A DNA stretch of 64,000 nucleotides from Candidatus Woesearchaeota archaeon (GCA_018657385.1 JABHXF010000005.1:1-64000), one strand, 5' to 3'. Shown: positions 10,801 through 18,842, numbered from the stretch's first letter. Numbers and translations are program-made. Notes: generated by a model not told the origin, from the sequence alone.

Positions 10801-11651
10801 ATAGGAGTTATAATAGTTGGCTCACTCCAACTATAAATAAAATCCTCATTTATTGTACCATCGGCATTAGTTAAATCAACACATCCACCTAATGTAACTC
10901 CCTCGTCAACAAGTGTTCCTGGTGCTGTGCTTAACACATAATTATTATCAATATAATTCTGCAATAAAGTTGAAAAACCATAATCTTCATCAGGAATAAC
11001 AGGTTCATAAAAATCAATCATCTTTTCTATAATAAATGGATCATATACAGAAGAATATAACAATGACAAACCAAAAAGACTTGCATCAACAATACTATCA
11101 TACGCACTTTGTTTATCACCTTGATCTTTAATAATATTACTAATATAATTTTGATATTCATAACTTTTTTTGATTATTTTATCAAAAGGAAATAATTCAC
11201 TTGGAAAACTAATTAGAAAATGACTTACTGTTCCTGGTAGATTAAGTTTTCCTTTATTAATTGCGCCTTTTTCTTTTATTGAAAGTGAAAAAGATCTTGC
11301 AGATATCAAATCAGCCAAGATTTTATTTTTATTAGTTCCTAACAAATTTGCTTGGTAAAGATCAACTAAATCAGAACTTTTTGAAGTATAAGGAAAAGTA
11401 TCAAAATCTGGATCACCAATAGAAATATCAATCCCTTCAAACACATGCTCTTCTTCTTTATAATCCAATATACCAATTGGTTTTCCAACTATAATTTGTC
11501 TTTCTCCACCAAGACCAAGTAATTCAATTAACATATCATCAATATCCTTAAAACTATCTTTGTGACCATATTGATTTGTAATTTCTAGAGAAAAAGCTGT
11601 AATTAAAACTAGGAAAGCTATTGTAACAGCTATTTTACGCCTATTATGCAT
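4824..11651 (-). CDS. Giant (2275 aa) surface protein: parallel beta-helix repeats, LamG-like domain, DCGGxCxxC repeats, TM, cytoplasmic AGW domain
   Basis: NosD/PbH1-like N/G-rich repeats (IEISNCKISNFNGAISLNNVTNAKLDDNVLSNN), LamG-like YLGQKQLTSPPHYNFKGKLDEFKIYDHALTSEQI, triple NQGETDTDCGGKCDKC, TM YYWLLLLLIPLIGGLLGTGYFVY, C-terminal KGLTKPALKNVLIEAGWSKKIINKMI. Confidence 0.85.
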   Translation of the reverse strand: MHNRRKIAVTIAFLVLITAFSLEITNQYGHKDSFKDIDDMLIELLGLGGERQIIVGKPIGILDYKEEEHVFEGIDISIGDPDFDTFPYTSKSSDLVDLYQANLLGTNKNKILADLISARSFSLSIKEKGAINKGKLNLPGTVSHFLISFPSELFPFDKIIKKSYEYQNYISNIIKDQGDKQSAYDSIVDASLFGLSLLYSSVYDPFIIEKMIDFYEPVIPDEDYGFSTLLQNYIDNNYVLSTAPGTLVDEGVTLGGCVDLTNADGTINEDFIYSWSEPTIITPICNKDYELNEILYLSNPLIPKKYAIICEQGTTIDMVGEGKFSVSSGNIIAGCTFTGSNTPFVSISLDNNIEIFGNTFQTTGADFINYFSLNSNDANPTFKLIKNTFETTDGSIGKINIGDLEDSEGFHGNVLIAKNTFKNTEIMMKGYKDENSIINIINNEFNKQGDITYVNPALQMKDISGGVIYGNTFTNIDNGIEAETSSNLMFVDNHFSEVDGDVCIDLTFISNSIFSDNKINGYGIGIKTVANFDTPNFGNVYLENIFEDNSIGLLLGYSDQTTIAGNEFTYIKEIPGNGDVSISHSQNTVLYENEYPEHDEFIFVSNSYPNYFYGVDENLVYLKTKSDVYFHYPITIKVFDVNNKPLDNAQVVITDSVGNIVSKYLTGPAGWPINEDQYYYAFTKSSEGPPSTKSYKYSVFYNYGEEEDLEVVTGAIDVDIEPGEVSGGFIKIINSDIACTSPPTISQFQFRVFNQETDTYQDILPETIIDPASEDSYMEYYITEDTNFCSGTYNMYDLYNDPILDPEKGALIVAEDDVTITCDNTEFVGMPGDDYKGAGLYSDKDGLVVDGCTFKNYDIGMIIEGSLENEIKNNKFLNNDKGLQLKQLDGSTQAEIFSNEFKGNNDHLEFIDPANVEPSLIYHNNFYKPGDIFIGGLDGNKQDHSDEIMLFKCEDWDSVNNICNIGGSGNYWGMYPNSQKQDKYVNFKSSYTYGVDDQACPLVEPSCDGFYDTAFPIGLDGGFDDSVLDKYPYKGPLSDESFAKTSASVEIIYDTNLDLEAKLTIPETETPNGISYNWLVKEEGANNYEPFAEVNYFFDELGEGIEIDGVIANSLKDYSGNYIYGMVYGDPIIANDCVGNCYEFDGVDDYVVVGSNNLELEGDFTIEMLVNYDDSGFGTIFHSKPVENDGDTVFGVTMSQNSFYPKWGVYIEDTNKIKSFNDLTTDNLIFEEIEYQTGWNYITITYNFEEKLLYTFLNGVLAGTLDYTNSDIEVPIMKGPFYLGQKQLTSPPHYNFKGKLDEFKIYDHALTSEQIQKNYESLFTAGVLNPTPTNSFILNNQHGDCGDWKVETHITTDTNILLDLSQDLVSSYEQLPCGKIPCNADIYPNAIDCVAPQTCQNNFCEYVTCINDSGCIGEGEICEFGKCLICVDPSTLQDTLVIEDDTILCGGTFNFINPENGLIQITKNNVNLKCMDETELVGPNEAFGSIESTAVISAQSVENIEISNCKISNFNGAISLNNVTNAKLDDNVLSNNAYALQASDVSGLDIGNNLINNNHLGIGLIGNVKDSTIKNTDLIENQVNLFTINGVIENIAFEECMMNESNFTKPIHVSDSSGLSWLEEVEEKDMILAGYSGSLIKFKNSFYNPNDVYFYDPYNVEEDQEPDEQESDLQELDEDASFVEQLIYAKELAKSDSEAAFGICKNLDDELVKNNCIISVAKISKKSEFCGEISDDVKKDACYMHFVSIYYDYSLCDNIVNELYKNSCKDFEKLSKLQNVQYNTELHTYWSLGVNVIDSVDSNKVVPNVGIEILVNDELVDLNGNGVIEIGDGLVTDENGFASTYLLANITDKTLLPIETVPEYKIFATNPIVVNAVATAGPFFMVEPKIVILDLEAGQEFVITNNNVNQVSQSSGGGGGGSNNKMCIPELDDSCKKKYDITPCVIQGDMNYSTKVYTCLSTNGCGTMLFVEPCEGNAPAFSSGCNNKVRDLLEDGVDCGGPCSAICSATCEDKKQNQGETDTDCGGKCDKCLDDYGCNNNNDCISGYCKSGICKQPTCYDSIMNQDEEQVDCGGNVCASCGVEATCYDGIRNQGEVNSDCGGPCKDCVGPVLTQPKGFNYYWLLLLLIPLIGGLLGTGYFVYSKGRNKKIPSMGKIPDMNQGLKAGIPPMDNKLIKEKAHNKSKDKILKKEIKLMLGKGKTKHEIIEKLNLKYPEDRIKLIFEQSLHDILPKKYEQQLKEYVNHYYAKGLTKPALKNVLIEAGWSKKIINKMIK

Positions 11652-11777
11652 TTAACCACTCACCACTTTTTATTATATAATAGAATTAATTTATTTGTTT
11701 ACCCCTATATAAATGTTTGTATAAATATAATATAATTATATTTATATATATACATGTATGAAACCGCAACATTTATA

Positions 11778-11809
11778 TACCACCTGCTATAATTAAATAC
11801 CACATGCTA
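11778..11809. promoter_or_regulatory. Candidate operator of HEPN/MNT pair 2
   Basis: Direct repeats TACCACCTGCTA (11778) and TACCACATGCTA (11798), 20 bp apart, the second overlapping the ATG at 11804. Confidence 0.45.
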
Positions 11810-12328
11810 CAAAAATATAGCAAATACAAGATATTACAAGAATTTTTCAATTCACCAAGAAAAAACTTTCAAATGAGAGAGTTATCTAGAAATACCAATA
11901 TTGCACAACCATCTGTTATAAATCATTTAAAATCCCTCATGAAAGATAAATTAGTCCTAAAAGAAAAATCAGGAATATATCCATCATATAAAGCAAATAG
12001 AGATTTTGAACAATTCAAAACATACAAAAAAACAGATTTAATTAACAAGTTAGATGAATCAGGTTTAATAGATGATATATATAGCTCATGTCTTCCTGAT
12101 GTTATTATTTTATTTGGTTCTGCTTCAAAAGGTGAGGATATTGAAGAAAGTGATATAGATTTATTTGTTCTTGCCCCAAAGAAAAAATTAGAGCTAAGTA
12201 AGTATGAAAAAAAATTAAATAGAAAGATTTCATTATTTTTTGAGGAGAGTTTTTCAAAATTAAATAATGAGCTAAAAAATAATATAATTAATGGAATTAT
12301 TTTAAAAGGATATCTTAAGGTGTTTTAA
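11804..12328 (+). CDS. HTH plus MNT nucleotidyltransferase
   Basis: wHTH N-terminus (RELSRNTNIAQPSVINHLKSL) and IILFGSASKGEDIEESDIDLFVL. Confidence 0.8.
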   Translation: MLQKYSKYKILQEFFNSPRKNFQMRELSRNTNIAQPSVINHLKSLMKDKLVLKEKSGIYPSYKANRDFEQFKTYKKTDLINKLDESGLIDDIYSSCLPDVIILFGSASKGEDIEESDIDLFVLAPKKKLELSKYEKKLNRKISLFFEESFSKLNNELKNNIINGIILKGYLKVF

Positions 12329-12720
12329 TGGATTTAATAAAAGTTTCACCAAACAAAGAACGAGCAAAAAGTATACTTAAAATGATATCCCTCCTAGAAG
12401 AAAGAATATTAATCCAAGATAAAGAAAGGATGACAGCATTAATAATAACAGATTATTATGAAATTGTAAAAGAATTAATTACAGCATTACTCTTCATTGA
12501 TGGATATAAAACATTAAGCCATAAAGAATTAATAGATTATATTAAAGAATACCCAGAATTTAGCACATATGAGATCTCAATAATAAATGATTTAAGAATA
12601 TTAAGAAATCGTGTTGCTTATGAAGGTTTTTTTGTTGAAGTATCTTATCTCAACAGAAATGAGAACAACTTCAAAAAGATTATAAAAAAACTAAAACAAA
12701 TTGTTAACAAAAAGATTTAA
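12328..12720 (+). CDS. HEPN-domain protein (HEPN/MNT pair 2)
   Basis: Overlaps the MNT stop; helical; RILRNRVAYEGF at the position of the canonical RNxxxHxY. Confidence 0.65.
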   Translation: MDLIKVSPNKERAKSILKMISLLEERILIQDKERMTALIITDYYEIVKELITALLFIDGYKTLSHKELIDYIKEYPEFSTYEISIINDLRILRNRVAYEGFFVEVSYLNRNENNFKKIIKKLKQIVNKKI

Positions 12721-12942
12721 TCACTTTCTAAAAAATGGATTTCTGTTTTCTCTATATGGATCAATTGGTTTTTTCTTTTTTTTGTAACATTTTTCACAAA
12801 AAGTAAAAAACTTTGGAGAATCTTGAATTTTAACTTTAATTAAATCATCATCGCAGAAATAAAGCTGACAGCTGTCGCAGTAAAATTTAGCAGGTTTCCC
12901 GCATTTTCTGCACAGCCCATCAACAAAAAATCTAAATCCCAT
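12721..12942 (-). CDS. Small zinc-finger protein
   Basis: CRKCGKPAKFYCDSCQLYFCDDD...FCEKCYKKKKK. Confidence 0.65.
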   Translation of the reverse strand: MGFRFFVDGLCRKCGKPAKFYCDSCQLYFCDDDLIKVKIQDSPKFFTFCEKCYKKKKKPIDPYRENRNPFFRK

Positions 12943-13227
12943 CTAGATCAGCTCATCTAGCTGCCCTTTTACTCCTTTTTTTGCTGGTTTTCCTTTATTT
13001 GCAGATTTAACTGCTTCTTTTGCTTGAGCTTCTAAATCTATACCCAAATCTTTCAATGCTTTAATATGCATTTGCATTAATTGTTCAACAACTTGAACAA
13101 TTTTCATCATCTCTTCTCTTTCTTTTGCTAATGTTGATAAAGCACCTTTATGAAAGCCTACTTGTTCATCTTTGCTAACATTTGCTTGGTTTGTTTGTTT
13201 TTTATCAGTCATGATTATCACCACCAT
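12943..13227 (-). CDS. Small helical protein, unknown
   Basis: 94 aa ORF adjacent and co-oriented with the zinc-finger gene. Confidence 0.5.
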   Translation of the reverse strand: MVVIIMTDKKQTNQANVSKDEQVGFHKGALSTLAKEREEMMKIVQVVEQLMQMHIKALKDLGIDLEAQAKEAVKSANKGKPAKKGVKGQLDELI

Positions 13228-13306
13228 GAAATAATGCTTAGTTATATATAAAATTATTGGAAAAAGAGTTTGAAAGGCTTGAAGCTTGGAAGGCCATTAT
13301 AGCATT

Positions 13307-13369
13307 ACAAGCCTTACAAGCCCCACAAGCCCTACAAACCTTACAAACCTAACAAACCTTACAAACCTT
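13307..13369. repeat. Seven-unit 9-bp tandem array (ACAAGCCTT-like)
   Basis: acaagcctt acaagcccc acaagccct acaaacctt acaaaccta acaaacctt acaaacctt; inverted word on the left (aaaggcttgaagcttggaaggcc). Confidence 0.85.
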
Positions 13370-13408
13370 TACAAAAACTATATATAATCCCTAATATAAA
13401 ATAACCTC

Positions 13409-13813
13409 ATGGACATAAAATATCATTTTTTTGTATCAATAATGCTAACAATTATTACATTTCCTTTTTTTGGATGGTTTTGTTTATTAGTTTTAATAGG
13501 TGGAGTTTTAATTGATATTGATCATTATTTATGGCATATTTACAATAAAAGAACATTATCAGTAAAAAAAGCATATCATTTTATGAAACATAAGAACCAT
13601 GCAAACAGAAACATGACGTTAATTTTCCATAATATTGAATTTTGGATTGCAAAAGTTATCTTAGTTTTTTTCTTTCCAGTACTATTACCTTTATTTATTG
13701 GTTTAGCATCGCATATGACAATGGATTTATTCATATATTTCAAAAACAAACATACACACCCTAATCCAATTGCTTATAGTTTAACAAAGAAGTATTTATT
13801 GAAAAGTAAGTAG
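13409..13813 (+). CDS. Membrane protein, YdjM/DUF457-like putative metal-dependent hydrolase
   Basis: GGVLIDIDHYLWHIYNKR plus hydrophobic helices and His-containing loops. Confidence 0.5.
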   Translation: MDIKYHFFVSIMLTIITFPFFGWFCLLVLIGGVLIDIDHYLWHIYNKRTLSVKKAYHFMKHKNHANRNMTLIFHNIEFWIAKVILVFFFPVLLPLFIGLASHMTMDLFIYFKNKHTHPNPIAYSLTKKYLLKSK

Positions 13814-13814
13814 T

Positions 13815-13978
13815 TATAATATGGTTAGTAGTTGTGAGTAGGTAGTTTTGGGTTGGTTTTGAGTGAATAAGTTATGAGATTTGGTTATCAGTAAAACAGT
13901 TTTGAGAAATGCAGCTAACTCATAACTCCTTACTACTAACCCACTCAGAACTCAAGACCCATTACTCAAAACTATAAT
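13815..13978. repeat. Imperfect long inverted repeat of short words (TTTTGAGT / ACTCAAAA)
   Basis: Left arm tataatatggttagtagttgtgagtaggtag...gagtgaataagttatgag; right arm aactcataactccttactactaacccactcagaactc...actcaaaactataata. Confidence 0.7.
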
Positions 13979-13990
13979 AGAATATCAAAT

Positions 13991-14392
13991 CTAATTTCCA
14001 CCTAATTTCTTATCAATCTCTTCTGCTATTTCTTTCATTTCAGTCATTGTTCGTTTCATGTCTTCTTCAATCTCTGTAATTAATCTTTTCAGTTTATTGA
14101 CTCTTAACATATAACCTTTATCTTCAAATACAACAATACCAGAACTTTTTAATTTATGTAAATGATGTACAATTGTACCTCTACTTAGATGTAATTTATT
14201 ACCAAGCTCGTCGCTGCTCATGCCTTTGCCTTGTTTTGTTGCTCTGATTAATTCAATAAAAATTCTAAAACAACTTTTATCTTTATCTCTCATTCCAAAC
14301 AATCCTAGACTAGAACCAAGCCATTGTAATTCAAGATTAATATTTTGTTGTGTAGGTCTTCTAATCTTGAATATTGTAATTTTAGTTGGCAT
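13991..14392 (-). CDS. Winged-helix transcriptional regulator (ArsR/MarR-like)
   Basis: MSSDELGNKLHLSRGTIVHHLHKLKSSGIVV. Confidence 0.7.
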   Translation of the reverse strand: MPTKITIFKIRRPTQQNINLELQWLGSSLGLFGMRDKDKSCFRIFIELIRATKQGKGMSSDELGNKLHLSRGTIVHHLHKLKSSGIVVFEDKGYMLRVNKLKRLITEIEEDMKRTMTEMKEIAEEIDKKLGGN

Positions 14393-14427
14393 AATAGACT
14401 AGAAAGTAAAACTAATATATAAATCTT

Positions 14428-14496
14428 GTTGATTTAAGGTCAACAGAGATTAGTACATCTAATAGATTTTTTATAATATTACTACCAATTTAAGGT
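14428..14496. promoter_or_regulatory. Candidate operator in a divergent promoter
   Basis: GTTGATTTAAGGTCAAC (14428-14444) and a second ATTTAAGGT at 14488-14496 between a regulator gene and a divergent ORF. Confidence 0.4.
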
Positions 14497-14571
14497 AAAA
14501 AACAAAAAATAATATATAATTTATATAAAATAAGAACATATTTAAGTCAAATATTAATTCTAAGCCAAACA

Positions 14572-15762
14572 ATGATAAAAAATTCACATTATTTAACATT
14601 ATTTTTACAGAGATTTGTACCACAATATCAAACATTCTTAGATAGTATGAAAATGTTTGATGTTAATGATAAAAGAAAGCCAGCATTTAAGCAAAGAAAA
14701 ACTGAATCTGCTATTAATTATGAAGTCACATTAGGTAATAATGGATTATATACTGCTACAAGATATCTTAAAAGAGTTCAAGGAACTATGAGTAAATTAG
14801 TTGAAAAAGAAAGAGCATTAGAAGACTTATTAAGACGAACTAATAACGAAACAAAAAAAGAATTAAGAGATAGTTGGAAAGCAGTTTTTCCTGAATTAGA
14901 TGATCTTGTTAGAAAAATTAGAAACAAAAGAGACAAAGCAAGACATAATATAAGACATAAAAATTTAAATGAAAGTGAAGTAACGAAATTAGAAAGAGAA
15001 ATTTCATCACTTGATTCTAATATTGCTAATTTAAGACAAGATTTACATATTAGCGCACCAGAACCATATTTTATTCAATTAAACAATTTCAAAAGAACAC
15101 CTTACTTGGCTAAAGATGGTATCCCAATCCCACAATATGATGTATTCTTAGCAGGACTTGAATTTTCTTTAGGCAATAATGGAAACCAAAAAGTATTTGT
15201 TGCATTTAATTATACATCCACCAGCGAAGATGTTTCATATAGATTAGTAAATAGTATTGAAATTTATTTCCAACCATATGTTTTTGTAGTACCAACTAAT
15301 AATGTTAATACAAGTGGGAAACATATCACTTATGTTCACCCTGTAATGCTTCCAGGAGAATGTTTTAATTTTTCTGATAATGGTAATGGTGACATATCAA
15401 TAGAAGAATCAAGAAGGAGAAGTGATATAAGAGATAAACTAAAAACAAGTAGTAGAATAGAGATAGATCTTAATGAAAATGTAGGAGAAGGTAATTTCTT
15501 TTATAGTGGTGCACAAAAAGGAAGTGTTCCTCTTTTATTTGAAGCAATATCTGTTAAAGAAATGATATTTGGTGTTGATTACCATACTGGAAAAACAGTA
15601 GGAAAAAGAAAACAGAGTGTTGATGGTTTTAAAATTAATTCCCCTGTAAAATTTAGGGGTGATTTTCTTAGCAGAGATGCAACAAGTCATTTTTTAGAAA
15701 TGGTTAGACCAGGTCAAGACTTCAAAAGACCAGTTATTAGAACATATGAGATTACAAGATAA
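14572..15762 (+). CDS. Unknown protein with central coiled coil
   Basis: 396-aa ORF with no family recognised; charged helical segment at about aa 85-160. Confidence 0.7.
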   Translation: MIKNSHYLTLFLQRFVPQYQTFLDSMKMFDVNDKRKPAFKQRKTESAINYEVTLGNNGLYTATRYLKRVQGTMSKLVEKERALEDLLRRTNNETKKELRDSWKAVFPELDDLVRKIRNKRDKARHNIRHKNLNESEVTKLEREISSLDSNIANLRQDLHISAPEPYFIQLNNFKRTPYLAKDGIPIPQYDVFLAGLEFSLGNNGNQKVFVAFNYTSTSEDVSYRLVNSIEIYFQPYVFVVPTNNVNTSGKHITYVHPVMLPGECFNFSDNGNGDISIEESRRRSDIRDKLKTSSRIEIDLNENVGEGNFFYSGAQKGSVPLLFEAISVKEMIFGVDYHTGKTVGKRKQSVDGFKINSPVKFRGDFLSRDATSHFLEMVRPGQDFKRPVIRTYEITR

Positions 15763-15808
15763 TAAAAATCAATTCTAAAGTTAATACCTTAATTAAAAAT
15801 TAAATAAT

Positions 15809-16516
15809 TCATAATTTCCCAGGATAATCAGAAATTATACCATCTACGCCCCTTAGTTTATATTTCTGTATTTCCTTCTCGTCATTTACAGTCCATACAT
15901 TGACTTTAATACCACGTTGATGCATACATTCAATAAAACCTCTAGTTGCAAGAGAATGATAAACATTTACAACATTAGTTCTTGTTTTTTCTAATAAATT
16001 AAGAACAATTTTTTTAGTAATCGGCATAAACAAATAACATGATGTTAAAATTATCCTATCTTTAAAATCATTTTGTGTTGAATAAAAAATTAATGCTTTT
16101 TTAATTTTCTTAACAGCCATTAATACATGTGCATCAGTTGAAGAAATTAATACCTTTTTTATTTTATGGATTCTTAATATATCCAAAACTTTTTCAATAG
16201 CATCTATTGTTTTAATTTCAATATTTACCTCAGCTTGATTATGCACTAGAAATAAAACTTCTTCTAAAGTTGGAATCTTTGCATCATCTCCAATATTTAA
16301 TGCTCTTAATTCTTCAAAAGTCATTTCTGAAACTCTGCCAGATCCATTTGTTGTTCTATCTACAGTTTCATCATGGATTACAACAACTTCTCCTGTTTTA
16401 CAAACATGTACATCAATTTCTATTTGATCAACACCAAGATCAATTGCTTTTCTAACTGATTTAAGTGTATTTTCTGGCTCATGACCACAAGCCCCTCTAT
16501 GTCCTATTTTAAGCAT
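15809..16516 (-). CDS. Glycerophosphodiester phosphodiesterase
   Basis: HRGACGHEPENTLKSVRKAIDLGVDQIEIDVHVCKTGEVVVIHDETVDRTTNGSG is the GDPD signature. Confidence 0.9.
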   Translation of the reverse strand: MLKIGHRGACGHEPENTLKSVRKAIDLGVDQIEIDVHVCKTGEVVVIHDETVDRTTNGSGRVSEMTFEELRALNIGDDAKIPTLEEVLFLVHNQAEVNIEIKTIDAIEKVLDILRIHKIKKVLISSTDAHVLMAVKKIKKALIFYSTQNDFKDRIILTSCYLFMPITKKIVLNLLEKTRTNVVNVYHSLATRGFIECMHQRGIKVNVWTVNDEKEIQKYKLRGVDGIISDYPGKL

Positions 16517-16557
16517 ATAATAATCCTAAGTATTATTGTATATAAATTTAATGAAAG

Positions 16558-16715
16558 AGTTTTAAGTAATGAGTTTTGAGTTTTGAGTGGGTTATCAGTC
16601 ATGAATTATGAGTTTCACTGAATCACCCATTACTTATTAACTCATAACCAGATCTCATTACTAATAATCTCATAACCAACTCATGACACATTACCCAAAA
16701 CTCATAACTTTAATT
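16558..16715. repeat. Second imperfect inverted repeat of the GAGTTTTGAG/AACTCATAAC word family
   Basis: taatgagttttgagttttgagtgggttatcag...aactcataaccagatctcattactaataatctcataacc...cccaaaactcataac. Confidence 0.7.
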
Positions 16716-16775
16716 TCAACTCTATTCAAAGCTATCAATACTTATTTATATATCCTTTACTATCTTAATTAAAAC

Positions 16776-17390
16776 ATGGCTAAAAACAATCTTTTATTAG
16801 TAGATCTTAATGATGATAAAACAAAAAAGTTAGCAGAAACAATTACTAGTGATACTAGCAGAAAGATATTAAATTATTTAGCTGAAAAAGAAGATTCAGA
16901 AGCAAACATTGCTAAATCCACAGGAATTCCAATTTCTACTGTCCATTACCATTTATTAAAATTACAAGATGCAGGTTTAGTATTAACTGATGAATATCAT
17001 TATAGTGAAAAAGGTAGAGAAATTAATCATTACAAGCTTGCTAATAAATACATAATTATTGCCCCTAAAAAAGTCACAGGATTAAAACAAAAATTAAAAA
17101 ATATTCTGCCAGTTGCAATTGTTACATTTGCAACTGCAGCAATGTTAAAATTATTTTCTTCAGGAAGAATGATGTCTAGCACATTTAAATCTGCTAGTAT
17201 TAAAGAAGCCACAGTGATGACAGATTCTGCTCCTGAATTAATGAATGTTGCAGCACCTATTGCACAAAATGATATGTATATTGTCCCTTATCCAGATATT
17301 GCATTATGGTTTTTAATTGGAGCAGTAAGTGCAATGATTACATACTTAGTTTATTCAATTATTAAAGATTGGATTAAGAACAGAAATTAA
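16776..17390 (+). CDS. wHTH regulator with C-terminal TM segments
   Basis: SRKILNYLAEKEDSEANIAKSTGIPISTVHYHLLKLQDAGLV plus two hydrophobic helices. Confidence 0.75.
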   Translation: MAKNNLLLVDLNDDKTKKLAETITSDTSRKILNYLAEKEDSEANIAKSTGIPISTVHYHLLKLQDAGLVLTDEYHYSEKGREINHYKLANKYIIIAPKKVTGLKQKLKNILPVAIVTFATAAMLKLFSSGRMMSSTFKSASIKEATVMTDSAPELMNVAAPIAQNDMYIVPYPDIALWFLIGAVSAMITYLVYSIIKDWIKNRN

Positions 17391-17468
17391 TTAAAAAACA
17401 CATATTGATTGTAAAAAACACATATATATAACAAAATATATAAATCCAATTACACTATTTCTATTAAA

Positions 17469-18044
17469 ATGTTACCTACAAATGAATTAAAAAAAATCAA
17501 ACAAGAATTAGTTGAATTTGACAAACAACGTGAAAACACTATATTCTTAGCAAGAATTATTCTAAAAGCTTCAAAATCTGCAATATATTCAACACATAGA
17601 GCTGATTTTAAGAAAGCAAAGAAACAATTAGATGAAGCAGAATCAAACATAAAGAAAACAGAGAAACTAATTAAAAAAATACCTAAATTAAGAAGTGTTG
17701 GTATTTATTCTAATGCATTAGAAGAATATGTTGAAGCAAAATGCTTTTATGGCTTTGTAAAAGATAAAAAACTACCTAAAGCATCTCAATTACCTGTTAC
17801 ATCTGAAGAATATTTACTTGGATTATGTGATTTTACAGGAGAGATGGGCAGAGTAGCTGTTATTTTAGCAACAAACAAAAAATTCAAACAAGTAAAACAA
17901 ATTAAAGATGTTGTTGAAGAAATATTTGGATTTTTTAGTAGCATAGATTTAAGAAATGGTGAGCTAAGAAAAAAATCAGACTCAATCAAATGGAATCTGA
18001 AAAAAATTGAAGAAGTTTTGTATGATATCTCAATGAAAAAGTAG
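17469..18044 (+). CDS. Translin/TRAX-like protein
   Basis: EYVEAKCFYGF...YLLGLCDFTGEMGRVAVI resembles the translin conserved core. Confidence 0.75.
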   Translation: MLPTNELKKIKQELVEFDKQRENTIFLARIILKASKSAIYSTHRADFKKAKKQLDEAESNIKKTEKLIKKIPKLRSVGIYSNALEEYVEAKCFYGFVKDKKLPKASQLPVTSEEYLLGLCDFTGEMGRVAVILATNKKFKQVKQIKDVVEEIFGFFSSIDLRNGELRKKSDSIKWNLKKIEEVLYDISMKK

Positions 18045-18080
18045 ATGTTAATTATTAAAAGAAAAGGTATCAAAAAACAA

Positions 18081-18842
18081 ATGAAGAAAAAATTAATCTA
18101 TTCAATACTTATTTTTTTATTAATAATAGTACTTGTTTCTCTAATTACATTAGGTATAAAATATTTTAATAATAAAAATAATAATCAAGGTGATAATATG
18201 AAAGAGATTATTTTGCATGGACATGCAACAATTCAAATTAATGAAGTAGAAAATCTTGGAGAAGAACAGAATGAAAAAATCATTTACATTGATCCTTTTG
18301 AACTAAAAGAGGGATTAGATAAAGCAGATGTTATTTTTATGACACATGGCCACCATGATCATTGCAGTATAAAAGACGCAGCAAAGATTTCTAAGCCAAA
18401 TACAATTGTTGTTGCAACAGCTGATTGTATGGAAAGTTTAGAACAATTAGATATAAAAGAAAAATTAATAGTTGAACCAAATAAAGAATATGAAGTTTCA
18501 GGAATCAAATTTGAAACAGTTCCAGCATATAATACAAATAAGCAGTTTCATCCTAAAACAAATAATTGGGTTGGTTTTATTATAACATTAAATAATAAGA
18601 GATATTATCATGCAGGTGATACTGACAAAATCCCAGAAATGTCATCTTTGAAAGAGATTGATGTTGCATTCATGCCTGTTGGTGGAACTTATACAATGAC
18701 AGCAGAAGAAGCTGCGTTAGCAACTAATATGTTCAATCCTAAAAAAGCAATCCCTATGCATTATGGGAGTGTTGTTGGCACAAAAGAAGATGCAGAAACA
18801 TTTAAAGATAAATGTGATTGTGAAGCAGAAATATTATATTAA
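18081..18842 (+). CDS. Membrane-anchored metallo-beta-lactamase-fold hydrolase (UlaG-like)
   Basis: HGHATIQI...VIFMTHGHHDHCSIKDA...HAGDTD; start at 18081 (MKKKLIYSILIFLL) preferred over 18045 because of AAAAGGT upstream and a signal anchor. Confidence 0.8.
   Translation: MKKKLIYSILIFLLIIVLVSLITLGIKYFNNKNNNQGDNMKEIILHGHATIQINEVENLGEEQNEKIIYIDPFELKEGLDKADVIFMTHGHHDHCSIKDAAKISKPNTIVVATADCMESLEQLDIKEKLIVEPNKEYEVSGIKFETVPAYNTNKQFHPKTNNWVGFIITLNNKRYYHAGDTDKIPEMSSLKEIDVAFMPVGGTYTMTAEEAALATNMFNPKKAIPMHYGSVVGTKEDAETFKDKCDCEAEILY

Noticed and set aside
13307-13369. CRISPR-like array
   Set aside because: Contiguous 9-bp units without spacers.
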